Shown: one piece after another, positions 36,236 to 44,491 of the stretch
Layout of the letters: each line of letters begins with the position of its first letter
Numbering within the stretch: position 1 is the stretch's first letter
Source of the DNA: Candidatus Competibacteraceae bacterium
Lineage (GTDB): Bacteria; Pseudomonadota; Gammaproteobacteria; Competibacterales; Competibacteraceae
NCBI GenBank assembly: GCA_016712625.1
Contig: JADJQQ010000001.1
Location: forward strand, 496,001-560,000
Reading direction: 5' to 3'
DNA length: 64,000 bases
Notes under the pieces: model-generated
What the model saw: only the letters and a program-made list of their open reading frames with translations
Told to the model about the DNA's origin: nothing
Databases searched by the model: none
Translations under genes and position numbers: made by a program

Positions 36236-36721
36236 TCAGCGCGCCCGCCGATAGAGCGGCAACGGTTGGTCGGCGGCGGGCTGGTAGCTATCGGTGAAGT
36301 CATCGAAGGCGGTCAGCGCATCCTCCAGGTTGCGATCCGCCCGCAATTCGAACGCGTCAAAACCGCTGCGCGCCATGAAAAATAGCTGATCTCGCAGCAC
36401 GTCTCCCACCGCCCGGATTTCGCCTCGATAAGCGTAGCGCTCTCGCAGCAGGCGCGCCTGGGAATAGGCGCGCCCATCGGAGAATTTGGGAAATTCCAGC
36501 GCCACGACGGCGAATGCTGGCAAATCGTCGCCCAGATCGGCCACGTTGGCGGTATTGGGTAAGCGAACGCCAACCGGATCCGCTCGCTGCATCAACGCGT
36601 CCCGTTCCTTCCGCCAGCGCGCCAGCGACACGATCACCGGTCCGGCGCCCAGCTCGGCGTCATCGGCGAGATGCCGCCAGGTGTCTTCGACAATCTTCCG
36701 GTTTTTAATAACCGACCGCAT
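36236..36721 (-). CDS. DUF934 protein, sulfite reductase partner
   Basis: The 161-residue product matches the DUF934 family found next to CysI in many proteobacteria: VSLARW near residue 30, GVRLPN, VVALEFPKFSDGRAYSQARLLRERYAYRGEIRAVGDVLRDQLFFMARSGFDAF-type text at ~65-130. The family is proposed to serve assimilatory sulfite or nitrite reduction, possibly in electron delivery; its biochemical role is not firmly established. ATG 36721 lies inside the cysI end (overlap 17 nt), which indicates translational coupling. Confidence 0.92.
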   Translation of the reverse strand: MRSVIKNRKIVEDTWRHLADDAELGAGPVIVSLARWRKERDALMQRADPVGVRLPNTANVADLGDDLPAFAVVALEFPKFSDGRAYSQARLLRERYAYRGEIRAVGDVLRDQLFFMARSGFDAFELRADRNLEDALTAFDDFTDSYQPAADQPLPLYRRAR

Positions 36722-38405
36722 AACGTTGCTGCTCCTGTTTGGCCTCGTTACTGCCGGGCGTATAGGCCCGCATCCGGAACGGTTCCAGCCCGATCCGCCG
36801 GAACGTGTCGATGAACCGCTCGCCTTCCTCGCGCCGCTCCAGATAGACCCACAGGATGCGTTCAAGGGTATTGGCCACTTCGGCCTTTGGCACCGACGGC
36901 CCCAGAATATCGCCCAAGGAAACGTCATTCTCCGAGGAGCCGCCCAACGAGATTTGATACCACTCCTCGCCTTTCTTATCGACGCCGAGGATACCAATAT
37001 GGCCGACATGATGGTGGCCGCAGGCGTTCATACAGCCCGACATATTGAGTTGAAGGCGGCCCAGGTCGTAGAGGTAATCGAGGCGGTCAAACTTTTCATT
37101 GATCTGCCGGGCGATTTCAATCGAACCGGCATTGGCCAAACTGCAATAATCCAAGCCGGGGCAGCAAATCATGTCGGCCAGGGTACCGATCACCAGCGCG
37201 GCCAGCTTTTGCGCCGCCAGCGCCTGCCACAGTGGATATAGATCGGCCTGACGCACGTCCGCCAGCAGTAAATTCTGGTGATGCGTGGAACGAATCTGCG
37301 CAAAGCTGTACTGATCGGCCAAATCCGCCACGGCCTCCAACTGCTCGGCGGTGATGTCGCCCGGCGGCGTTCCTGGCTCTTTCAGGGCCACATACACATT
37401 GCGATAACCGGCGATCTTATGTTCCGCCACGTTGTGCCGCACCCAGGTGGCGAACGCCTTGTCATCCTTGAGCGACTGTTCAAAGCTGAGATCGCGGGCA
37501 GCTTCCAGCTCGTAAGGCGGCGGTGCAAAAAAGCGGCGCACCCGCTTCACTTCCGCCTCATCCAACACCAAGCCGGAATTTCGAATTTGCGCCCATTCCG
37601 CTTCGACTTCCTGACGAAATTTTTCCGGGCCAACCGCCTTGACCAAGATTTTGATACGCGCCTTGAATAAATTGTCGCGCCGGCCGTGCTGGTTGTAGAC
37701 TCGCAGCACGGCTTCCAGATAGGACAACAGATCGCGCTGGGGTAGAAACTCACGGATGACGTGGCCGATCAGCGGGGTGCGGCCCAAGCCACCGCCGACC
37801 AATACCCGAAACCCTAGTTCGCCTTGCGGGTTTCGCAACAAATTCAAACCGATGTCGTGCACTTGGGCTGCCGCCCGATCATGGATCGCGCCGGTGACGG
37901 CGATTTTGAACTTGCGCGGCAAATAGGAAAATTCCGGATGGAAGGTGGACCACTGGCGGATGACTTCGCAATAGACGCGCGGATCGTCTATTTCGTCCTT
38001 GGCCACCCCCGACAGATGATCGGCGGTGACATTGCGGATGCAGTTGCCGCTGGTTTGGATCGCGTGCATCTGCGCCTCGGCCAGTTCGGCGAGGATGTCT
38101 GGGGTTTCTTCCAGCTTGGGCCAGTTGAGCTGAAAATTCTGCCGGGTGGTGAAGTGGCCGAAACCTTTATCATAGCGGCGCGTGATCCCAGCTAGAACCC
38201 GCAACTGTCGCGAGGTCAGCAAGCCATAGGGAACCGCAATCCGCAACATTGGCGCGTGCCGCTGGATATAAAGCCCATTCATCAGCCGTAGCGGCCGAAA
38301 TTCATCTTCGCTCAACTCCCCGGCCAGATAACGACGGACTTGCCCCCGATACTGGGCTACCCGTTCGTTCACCAGGGTCTGATCGTATTGGTCATACTGA
38401 TACAT
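36705..38405 (-). CDS. cysI: Assimilatory sulfite (or nitrite) reductase haemoprotein
   Basis: The 566-residue product is a sirohaem/[4Fe-4S] reductase with two ferredoxin-like half domains and two sirohaem domains. It has FTTRQNFQLNW near residue 85, TSGNCIRNVT near 118, and the cluster ligands C-x5-C in CCPGLDYC (~410) and C-x3-C in SGCMNACGHH (~450). It reduces sulfite to sulfide for cysteine synthesis. No CysJ flavoprotein is adjacent, so ferredoxin or another donor is likely. The DUF934 gene overlaps its 3' end. It diverges from the phosphofructokinase gene across a 248-bp AT-rich region that must hold both promoters. Confidence 0.9.
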   Translation of the reverse strand: MYQYDQYDQTLVNERVAQYRGQVRRYLAGELSEDEFRPLRLMNGLYIQRHAPMLRIAVPYGLLTSRQLRVLAGITRRYDKGFGHFTTRQNFQLNWPKLEETPDILAELAEAQMHAIQTSGNCIRNVTADHLSGVAKDEIDDPRVYCEVIRQWSTFHPEFSYLPRKFKIAVTGAIHDRAAAQVHDIGLNLLRNPQGELGFRVLVGGGLGRTPLIGHVIREFLPQRDLLSYLEAVLRVYNQHGRRDNLFKARIKILVKAVGPEKFRQEVEAEWAQIRNSGLVLDEAEVKRVRRFFAPPPYELEAARDLSFEQSLKDDKAFATWVRHNVAEHKIAGYRNVYVALKEPGTPPGDITAEQLEAVADLADQYSFAQIRSTHHQNLLLADVRQADLYPLWQALAAQKLAALVIGTLADMICCPGLDYCSLANAGSIEIARQINEKFDRLDYLYDLGRLQLNMSGCMNACGHHHVGHIGILGVDKKGEEWYQISLGGSSENDVSLGDILGPSVPKAEVANTLERILWVYLERREEGERFIDTFRRIGLEPFRMRAYTPGSNEAKQEQQRYAVGY

Positions 38406-38653
38406 CGTCTATAGTCCCCTGGCAGCCGGGCGGTCTCGGTCCGAGCAAATCGAGTTCGAGCAAATTAGGCGAGAAACATTACCATTGCTTTATATACAGA
38501 TAAAGTATCTTTTAACGATAAATTTATACCGATTATTTATAAAATTAAATGCTCATCACACTGAACTTTCATGAGACATAAAATTGAAACCCGCTTTATC
38601 TTGAACATGAATTAAGCTTTTCACTATCTCGTCCAGCAGGGGAAAAACCAATC

Positions 38654-40897
38654 ATGGCTAGCGTGGCGCAAAAGCGTATCGGCGTTCTCACCAGCGGCGG
38701 CGATGCACAAGGGATGAACGCGGCAGTGCGGGCCGTCGTTCGCACTGGCCTGCATTTTAGGGCTGGGGTGTATGCCATTTACGAAGGCTATCAAGGGATG
38801 GTGGACGGCGGCGACCGCATCCGGCCGCTGGCCTGGGATGATGTCGGGAGCATTCTACACCGGGGAGGCACCGTCATCGGCACCGCTCGCAGCGCCGATT
38901 TCCGGGAACGCGCCGGTCGCTTGCGCGCCGCGCGCAACCTGATACAAAACGGCATCGACCGGCTGGTGGTAATCGGTGGCGACGGCAGTCTGACCGGAGC
39001 CGACATCTTCCGCCGGGAATGGCCGGAACTGGTGGCCGAACTCTATCAGAACGGCGAAATCGACGAACAAACCGCGCAATTGCATCCAGCGCTGATGATC
39101 ACCGGCTTGGTCGGCTCAATCGACAACGATATGGTCGGCACCGACATGACCATCGGGGCCGATTCCGCCCTATACCGAATCATCGAAGCCATCGATGCCA
39201 TCACCAGCACCGCCGCCAGCCACCAGCGCAGTTTCGTGGTGGAGGTGATGGGCCGGCACTGCGGGTATTTGGCCCTAATGAGCGCCATCGCCGGCGGCAC
39301 CGACTACGTACTCATTCCCGAAAATCCCCCGTCCGAGGGCTGGGAAACCCAGATGTGTGAACTGCTGCGCCACGGTCGGGCCGCCGGTCGGCGCGACAGC
39401 ATCGTCGTGGTCGCCGAGGGCGCCTGCGACCGCGACGGCAAGCCGATCAGCGCCGACTACGTGCGCCAAGTGTTGGAAGAGCGGCTCGGCGAAGATACCC
39501 GCGTGACCATCCTCGGCCACGTCCAGCGCGGCGGTACCCCCAGCGCCTTCGACCGCTGGATGAGCACGCTGTTGGGTTACGCCGCCGTCGAGGAAGTGCT
39601 TTCGGCCACGCCGGAAAGCGAGCCGCAAATGATCGGCATCCGCTACAACCGCATCCAGCGCGCCCCGCTGATGCAGTGCGTCCAGCAAACCCATAGTGTC
39701 GCGCAAAAAATCACCGCCAAGGATTATGATGGCGCGATGGCGCTGCGCGGCGGCAGCTTTACCGAAATGTTCCAGATGTTCAAGCGGATGGCCGAGGCGA
39801 TGCCAAGCGTCGCCTTGCCGGCCCGGCCACGGCGGCTGGCGATCATCCACGCTGGCGGACTCGCGCCCGGCATGAACCCCGCCGTGCGCGCCGCCGTCCG
39901 TCTCGGCCTGGATCGCGGCCATGTCATGTTGGGCGTGCGCGGCGGCTTCCAGGGGTTGATCGACGGCCGCATCGAGGAGCTGACTTGGGGCGGCGTCGAG
40001 GGCTGGACCTCTTTGGGCGGCGCCGAGCTGGGCACCAATCGCCAGATCCCGACCCTCGAACAATTTTACTCAGTCGGGCGATCGCTAGAGACCCAAAATA
40101 TCGATGGTTTGCTGATCATCGGCGGCTGGGCGGCTTACAAGGCGGTTTACGAATTGTACCGCGAGCGAGAACGGTATCCCGCTTTCAAAATTCCCATGAT
40201 CTGTTTGCCGGCCAGCATCGATAACAATCTGCCCGGCTCGGAATTAAGCATCGGCGCGGACACAGCGCTCAATGTGATCGTCGAGGCGCTCGACCGGATT
40301 AAACAGTCGGCCACGGCGGCGCGGCGCTGCTTCGTGGTGGAAACCATGGGCCGTTTTTGTGGCTATCTGGCGCTGATGGGCGGTTTGGCGGGCGGCGCCG
40401 AGCGCGTGTACCTGCACGAGGAAGGGATCACTCTCAACGATCTGCAAGCGGACGTGGAAAGCATGGTCGAAAGCTTTCGCGGCGGGCGGCGTCGGCTCTA
40501 TCTGGCTATTCGCAGCGAGCGCGCCAACCCTCGTTACACCGTCGATTTTCTGACTCGCCTGTTCGAAGAAGAAAGTCATGGTTGCTTTGATGTGCGCCAA
40601 GCCGTGCTGGGACATATCCAGCAGGGCGGCAACCCGTCCCCCTTCGACCGCATCCTGGCGACCCGACTGGCCGCGCGCTGTATTGATTACCTAAGCCAGG
40701 AATTGGAGCGAAAATCGACGGAAAGCGCATTCATCGGCCTGTTTGAGGGCAGGGTCACCATTTTTCCGCTTAAGCAGATGGCGGATATGGTGGACTGGAC
40801 CTATCGGCGACCTCTGGAACAATGGTGGTTGGAACTGCGCCCGGTGGTGCAGGCTTTGGCGCAGCAACCGACAAGCACGAACGAGCAGGAAGCCTAG
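38654..40897 (+). CDS. Double-length (eukaryotic-type) 6-phosphofructokinase
   Basis: This 747-residue protein consists of two fused PFK domains. The N-half (~1-390) has the ATP site SGGDAQGMNAAVR and GGDGSLTGAD, the catalytic SIDNDMVGTDMTIG, MGRHCGYLAL and GHVQRGGTPSAFDR. The C-half (~395-747) has AGGLAPGMNPAVRAA, but GGWAAY replaces GGDGS and SIDNNLPGSELSIG replaces the second Asp of the catalytic motif. It ends PFDRILATRL...FPLKQMADMVDW..R.P.EQWWLELRP. This is the pattern of animal and fungal PFK, where the N-half is catalytic and the C-half is allosteric; typical bacterial PFK has about 320 residues. It should catalyse the ATP-dependent committed step of glycolysis. The AGGGG box lies 11 nt before ATG 38654. 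Confidence 0.93.
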   Translation: MASVAQKRIGVLTSGGDAQGMNAAVRAVVRTGLHFRAGVYAIYEGYQGMVDGGDRIRPLAWDDVGSILHRGGTVIGTARSADFRERAGRLRAARNLIQNGIDRLVVIGGDGSLTGADIFRREWPELVAELYQNGEIDEQTAQLHPALMITGLVGSIDNDMVGTDMTIGADSALYRIIEAIDAITSTAASHQRSFVVEVMGRHCGYLALMSAIAGGTDYVLIPENPPSEGWETQMCELLRHGRAAGRRDSIVVVAEGACDRDGKPISADYVRQVLEERLGEDTRVTILGHVQRGGTPSAFDRWMSTLLGYAAVEEVLSATPESEPQMIGIRYNRIQRAPLMQCVQQTHSVAQKITAKDYDGAMALRGGSFTEMFQMFKRMAEAMPSVALPARPRRLAIIHAGGLAPGMNPAVRAAVRLGLDRGHVMLGVRGGFQGLIDGRIEELTWGGVEGWTSLGGAELGTNRQIPTLEQFYSVGRSLETQNIDGLLIIGGWAAYKAVYELYRERERYPAFKIPMICLPASIDNNLPGSELSIGADTALNVIVEALDRIKQSATAARRCFVVETMGRFCGYLALMGGLAGGAERVYLHEEGITLNDLQADVESMVESFRGGRRRLYLAIRSERANPRYTVDFLTRLFEEESHGCFDVRQAVLGHIQQGGNPSPFDRILATRLAARCIDYLSQELERKSTESAFIGLFEGRVTIFPLKQMADMVDWTYRRPLEQWWLELRPVVQALAQQPTSTNEQEA

Positions 40898-40983
40898 CGC
40901 GTTTCTCAAGTACAAATGACCGACGATGGGAGGATTAATTCCTTATTACGCATTCGAAAGACTATCACAGGAGAAATCAAGCG

Positions 40984-42244
40984 ATGAAGCGAATCCAAAA
41001 GACTTGGACAGGCTGGCGGCTGGCGGCTGGCGGCTGGCGGCTGGCGGCTGGCGGTTGTAACCTTGGTAGTAGCGCTACCGCTTCAGGCATCCGAAGAATT
41101 TCGAGCAGAAAAAAAATTCTCAATGACAAGCATTGGATCTAATAAAGATGGGTTTCGATTTACTGAAGCAATCGATATTAATAATCAAGGTCTAATTGTA
41201 GGAATTAGCCAATTCCCCTCAGGTGCTAAACGCCCTTTTCTCTGGGAAAATGGAACTATCATTGGCCTTGGGAATTTAAATGGATTTACTTGTCAACCCA
41301 TGGACATTAATGATCAGGACCAAATCATCGGCTCTTGTTTGCTCGATTCTGATAATAATGAAAATAAGCGCTATCATCCACTACAGCAATCCTTTGTTAA
41401 TCGCTCTATTCTTTGGCATAAAGGTGTGATGACCGATCTGGGGGCATTGAGTGGAGGTTACACTGTTGCCTCTAAAATTAACGAACGCGGACAGATCGTC
41501 GGCTATAGCCAGTTTATTAGCGATAGTAACAATGAACCACACGCTTTTCTCTGGGAAAATGGAGCAATGACCGACCTCGGTACTTTAGATAGAGCGAGTA
41601 TCGCTGTAGATATCAACGAACGCGGGCAAGTTATAGGAAACAGTATAGTTGACTCAAATCAAAATCATGCCGTTCTTTGGGAAAACGGAATCATGACCGA
41701 TCTCGGAACTTTGGATAACAAGCCTGGGTCTGGAAGCTCTGCTATGGACATTAATAAGTTTGGGCAAGTCGTGGGTTGTTCCATGCTAGAAAAATCTAAT
41801 GGCGATGATAGCCTTATAATACTACATGCCTTTCTCTGGGAAAATGGAGTAATGACCGACCTCGGAACTTTGGGTGGAAATGAGAGCTGTGCCGTTGCCA
41901 TTAACGATCATGGACAAATTATAGGAAATAGTCAAACAACAGCCGGAGAATATCGTGCTTTTCTTTGGGAAAACGGTGCCATGATTGACTTGGGAACACT
42001 GGATTCAAAACGTATTATCGCTACCGCTATCAATAATTCTGGCCAAATCGTAGGCCACAAAGAACTTCGTGAAGGCTCAGGTAAAAACTATGCTTTTTTC
42101 TGGGAAAATGGTGAAATAATTGACTTGGGAGTATTGAGAAATGATTCAAATAAAATTTTTATTAACGAAAATACTCAAGTGATTGGAACCAAATATATTC
42201 CCAGTAAAAGCCTAAAAAGAGCAGTTCTTTGGGAAAGAAAATAA
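40984..42244 (+). CDS. HAF-repeat secreted protein, currently out of frame (candidate phase-variable)
   Basis: ATG 40984 has AGGAG 10 nt upstream and encodes a basic start (MKRIQKTWTGWRLA). As written, six GGCTGGC copies (41011-41052) lead it into a frame that stops within about 55 codons. The body is in the next frame (from about 41051), which has no ATG of its own: a signal-peptide core VVTLVVALPLQA followed by about 390 residues. With two, five or eight copies the ATG would join the body and give an ideal Sec signal peptide. The body holds eight repeats of 40-55 residues with the pattern AINxxGQIVG...AFLWENGxMTDLGTL, the HAF repeat of extracellular proteins, probably a beta-propeller-like fold. 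Function is unknown. The body is clearly more AT-rich than its neighbours, which suggests transfer. It stands between the PFK gene and an opposite-strand SDR gene. Confidence 0.8.
41011..41052 (+). repeat. Heptanucleotide tandem repeat (GGCTGGC) x6 in the signal-peptide region
   Basis: Six perfect contiguous copies of GGCTGGC are followed by a partial GG. Seven is not a multiple of three, so each gain or loss shifts the frame. The repeat begins 27 nt after ATG 40984 and ends just before the hydrophobic core of the signal peptide. Confidence 0.93.
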
Positions 42245-42299
42245 CAAACCGCTGCTATTCGACAACACTTTTCCGCAACAATCGAAAACCAGAACAAAC

Positions 42300-43145
42300 C
42301 TACCGCCGCCCTTCGCCTCCGGCCCGCCGCAAGATCGCATCCAGCCACCGCGCCGGCAACAACCGGCGCAGCACCGCAAACAAATGCGTCGGCACAGTGA
42401 CCGGATAACGGGCGCGTGGTCGGTTGCTCTCCAAGGCAGGGATTACGCACTTCAACACCGCCTCCGGCGGCAGGGTGAACGGCGCCGCCGGTCCTTGCTT
42501 GGTCAGCCGCGCTGTCATCGCCGCGTAGCTGTCCCGATGAGGACTGGTTTCAGCTTGGATATGGCGCTGATAGGCGAGATACGCATTGTCGCGAAACCGG
42601 CTGAGAATCGGCCCCGGTTCAATCAAACAAACCTGGATACCCGTGTCCGCCAGTTCCAAACGCAGCGTGTCGGCCAGCCCTTCCAAGGCGAACTTGCTGG
42701 CCACATAAGCCCCACGATAGGGAAAGGCCACTAACCCCAGCACCGAACTGATGTAGAGGATCCGCCCTCCGCCCTGCCGGCGCATGCTCGGAATGATCAG
42801 ATTGGTCAATTCCTGCGTTCCAAACAGATTGGTTTCAAACTGCTCTCGTAAGGCTTCCCGGCTTAAATCTTCCACCGCCCCGGGTTGGCCGTAAGCGCCG
42901 TTGTTCAATAAAGCGTCCAGGCGGCCGTCGGTTTGAGCGAGGATTTCCGTCACCGCCGCTTGAATCGAGCGTGAATTTCGCAGGTCAAGCCATACACTTT
43001 CGAAGCCTTCGGCCCGCAACCGCGTTACGTCAGCCGAGCGCCGCGCCGTGGCAAATACCCGCCAGCCCCGCGCCTTCAACCCAAGCGCCACACAGGCCCC
43101 AATCCCCGAGGAACAACCCGTGATCAGAATGGATTTACTGTTCAT
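42300..43145 (-). CDS. SDR family NAD(P)-dependent oxidoreductase
   Basis: The 281-residue product is a classical short-chain dehydrogenase. The cofactor motif TGCSSGIG is at ~9-16, with LLNNGAYG (NNAG-like) near 85. The active site is Ser in YISSVLG and Y-x3-K in YVASK near 148-152. A basic residue pair (ARR) after beta-2 favours NADP. The C-terminal part (IEPGPI..RF, then R.RYPVTVPTHLFAVLRRLLPARWLDAIL) resembles retinol/steroid-dehydrogenase-like SDRs. The substrate is not predictable. It is a monocistronic gene diverging from pstS. Confidence 0.88.
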   Translation of the reverse strand: MNSKSILITGCSSGIGACVALGLKARGWRVFATARRSADVTRLRAEGFESVWLDLRNSRSIQAAVTEILAQTDGRLDALLNNGAYGQPGAVEDLSREALREQFETNLFGTQELTNLIIPSMRRQGGGRILYISSVLGLVAFPYRGAYVASKFALEGLADTLRLELADTGIQVCLIEPGPILSRFRDNAYLAYQRHIQAETSPHRDSYAAMTARLTKQGPAAPFTLPPEAVLKCVIPALESNRPRARYPVTVPTHLFAVLRRLLPARWLDAILRRAGGEGRR

Positions 43146-43230
43146 CGTCGCTCGCGGTTTTCATGCTCATAGCCCCAACACCTTTTTAAAAGTTTAAAAT
43201 TCACCTCACCGCTTCCGCAGTGCAATAAAA

Positions 43231-43248
43231 CTGACATATAAATGTAAT
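43231..43248 (+). promoter_or_regulatory. Pho box upstream of pstS
   Basis: CTGACATATAAATGTAAT matches the PhoB box consensus CTGTCATAWAWCTGTMAY at 16 of 18 positions, with its two direct-repeat halves 11 bp apart. A weaker related sequence (CCGTCATACGGTTGTATT) starts at 43256. The box is about 120 bp before the pstS start, where PhoB would act in place of a -35 element. Confidence 0.68.
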
Positions 43249-43366
43249 ATAAAAGCCGTCATACGGTTGTATTGTCAGCCCATGATTCTGGCCGGCCCAC
43301 AAAACCCGGCGGATATCAGCAACTTATTCCAATGGGCAACAAACGGCATCTGCTGGAGGTTTTTTT

Positions 43367-44410
43367 GTGATCAAGCATAAACTCGCGCTCGCCATGACGG
43401 CCGCTTTCGTTCTGGCCGGCATCGCTCAGGCTCAGTCCGCCCGCGACTATATCAGTATCGTCGGTTCATCCACCGTCTATCCATTCACGACGGCGGTGGC
43501 CGAACAATTCGGCAAATCCAACGCCAACTTTAAAACGCCGAAAGTCGAATCCACGGGTACTGGCGGCGGCTTTAAACTCTTTTGTGGGGGAATCGGCGTC
43601 CAGCATCCCGATATCAGCAACGCCTCGCGCGCGATCAAAAAATCTGAAATTGAAACCTGCGCCAAGAACGGCGTGACCGACATCGTGGAAATTAACATCG
43701 GCTTCGATGGGATTGTGGTCGCCTCGGCTAAAAAGAACAAACCGATCACGCTAACCATCAAGGATCTGTGGCTGGCCTTGGCGAAGGAGGTTCCAGATTC
43801 TACCGGCAAGCTGGCGACCAACACCGCCAAAACCTGGCAAGATGTCAATCCCGCGCTGCCGGCTAACAAGATCGAGGTGTTGGGGCCGCCGCCCACCTCC
43901 GGCACGCGCGACGCCTTCGTTGAATTGGTCATGGATCATGGCTGCAAGGAATTCGCGGCCATCAAGGAACTGGAAAAAGCTGATGAGAAAAAGGCCAAGA
44001 CTGTTTGCCAAACCATCCGGGAAGATGGCGCCTTCATCGAAGCCGGCGAGAACGATAATCTGATCGTCAACAAGCTAGTCGCCAATCCCAACGCCTTGGG
44101 TATCTTCGGCTACAGCTTCCTGGAAGAGAATTTGGATAAGATTCAGGGCGAAACCATCAATGGCGTCGCCCCCACCTTCGAGAGCATCGCTGACGGCAAA
44201 TATCCAGTATCGCGGCCACTATTCGTCTACGTCAAAAAAGCCCACATCGGCGTGATTCCCGGCATCAAGGAATTTATCGCCGAGTTCACCAGTGAAAAAG
44301 CGGTGGGGGATGACGGCTATCTCAACCGGAAAGGCTTGATCCCACTGCCGACCGCCAAGCGCAAACAGGTCGCGACCGACGCCAACGGCCTCAAAACGCT
44401 GGCCCCGTAA
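43367..44410 (+). CDS. pstS: Phosphate ABC transporter substrate-binding protein PstS
   Basis: The 347-residue product starts with GTG 43367 behind GGAGG (7 nt). A Sec signal peptide ends near residue 24 (AGIAQAQS). The mature protein has the phosphate-binding loops IVGSSTVYPFT and VESTGTGGGFKLF (residues ~50-70), and SGTRDAF near 186. It is of the longer PstS class seen with PstC and PstA that carry extra N-terminal regions. It binds inorganic phosphate in the periplasm for PstCAB. It is the first gene of pstS-C-A-B-phoU. Confidence 0.95.
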   Translation: MIKHKLALAMTAAFVLAGIAQAQSARDYISIVGSSTVYPFTTAVAEQFGKSNANFKTPKVESTGTGGGFKLFCGGIGVQHPDISNASRAIKKSEIETCAKNGVTDIVEINIGFDGIVVASAKKNKPITLTIKDLWLALAKEVPDSTGKLATNTAKTWQDVNPALPANKIEVLGPPPTSGTRDAFVELVMDHGCKEFAAIKELEKADEKKAKTVCQTIREDGAFIEAGENDNLIVNKLVANPNALGIFGYSFLEENLDKIQGETINGVAPTFESIADGKYPVSRPLFVYVKKAHIGVIPGIKEFIAEFTSEKAVGDDGYLNRKGLIPLPTAKRKQVATDANGLKTLAP

Positions 44411-44436
44411 CACACGCTCCTCCACGGTCGCCCGCG

Positions 44437-44457
44437 GGCTGAAAGCGTCTTTCAGCC
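44437..44457 (+). other. Intercistronic hairpin between pstS and pstC
   Basis: A perfect 9-bp stem, GGCTGAAAG (44437-44445) and CTTTCAGCC (44449-44457), has loop CGT and no following T-run. In this position such a hairpin usually protects the upstream mRNA and raises pstS expression above the transporter genes. Confidence 0.6.
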
Positions 44458-44491
44458 GCGCGCGGCTTTGTGGTGTTCTGGCGGAGATCCC

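Noticed and set aside
41011..41052. CRISPR-like array
   Set aside because: Seven-base units without spacers form a simple tandem repeat, not a CRISPR. No cas genes are present.
41063..42244. TTG 41063 as the genuine start of the HAF-repeat gene
   Set aside because: It would remove the basic end of the signal peptide and has no ribosome binding site. ATG 40984 has both, and only the repeat number separates the frames.
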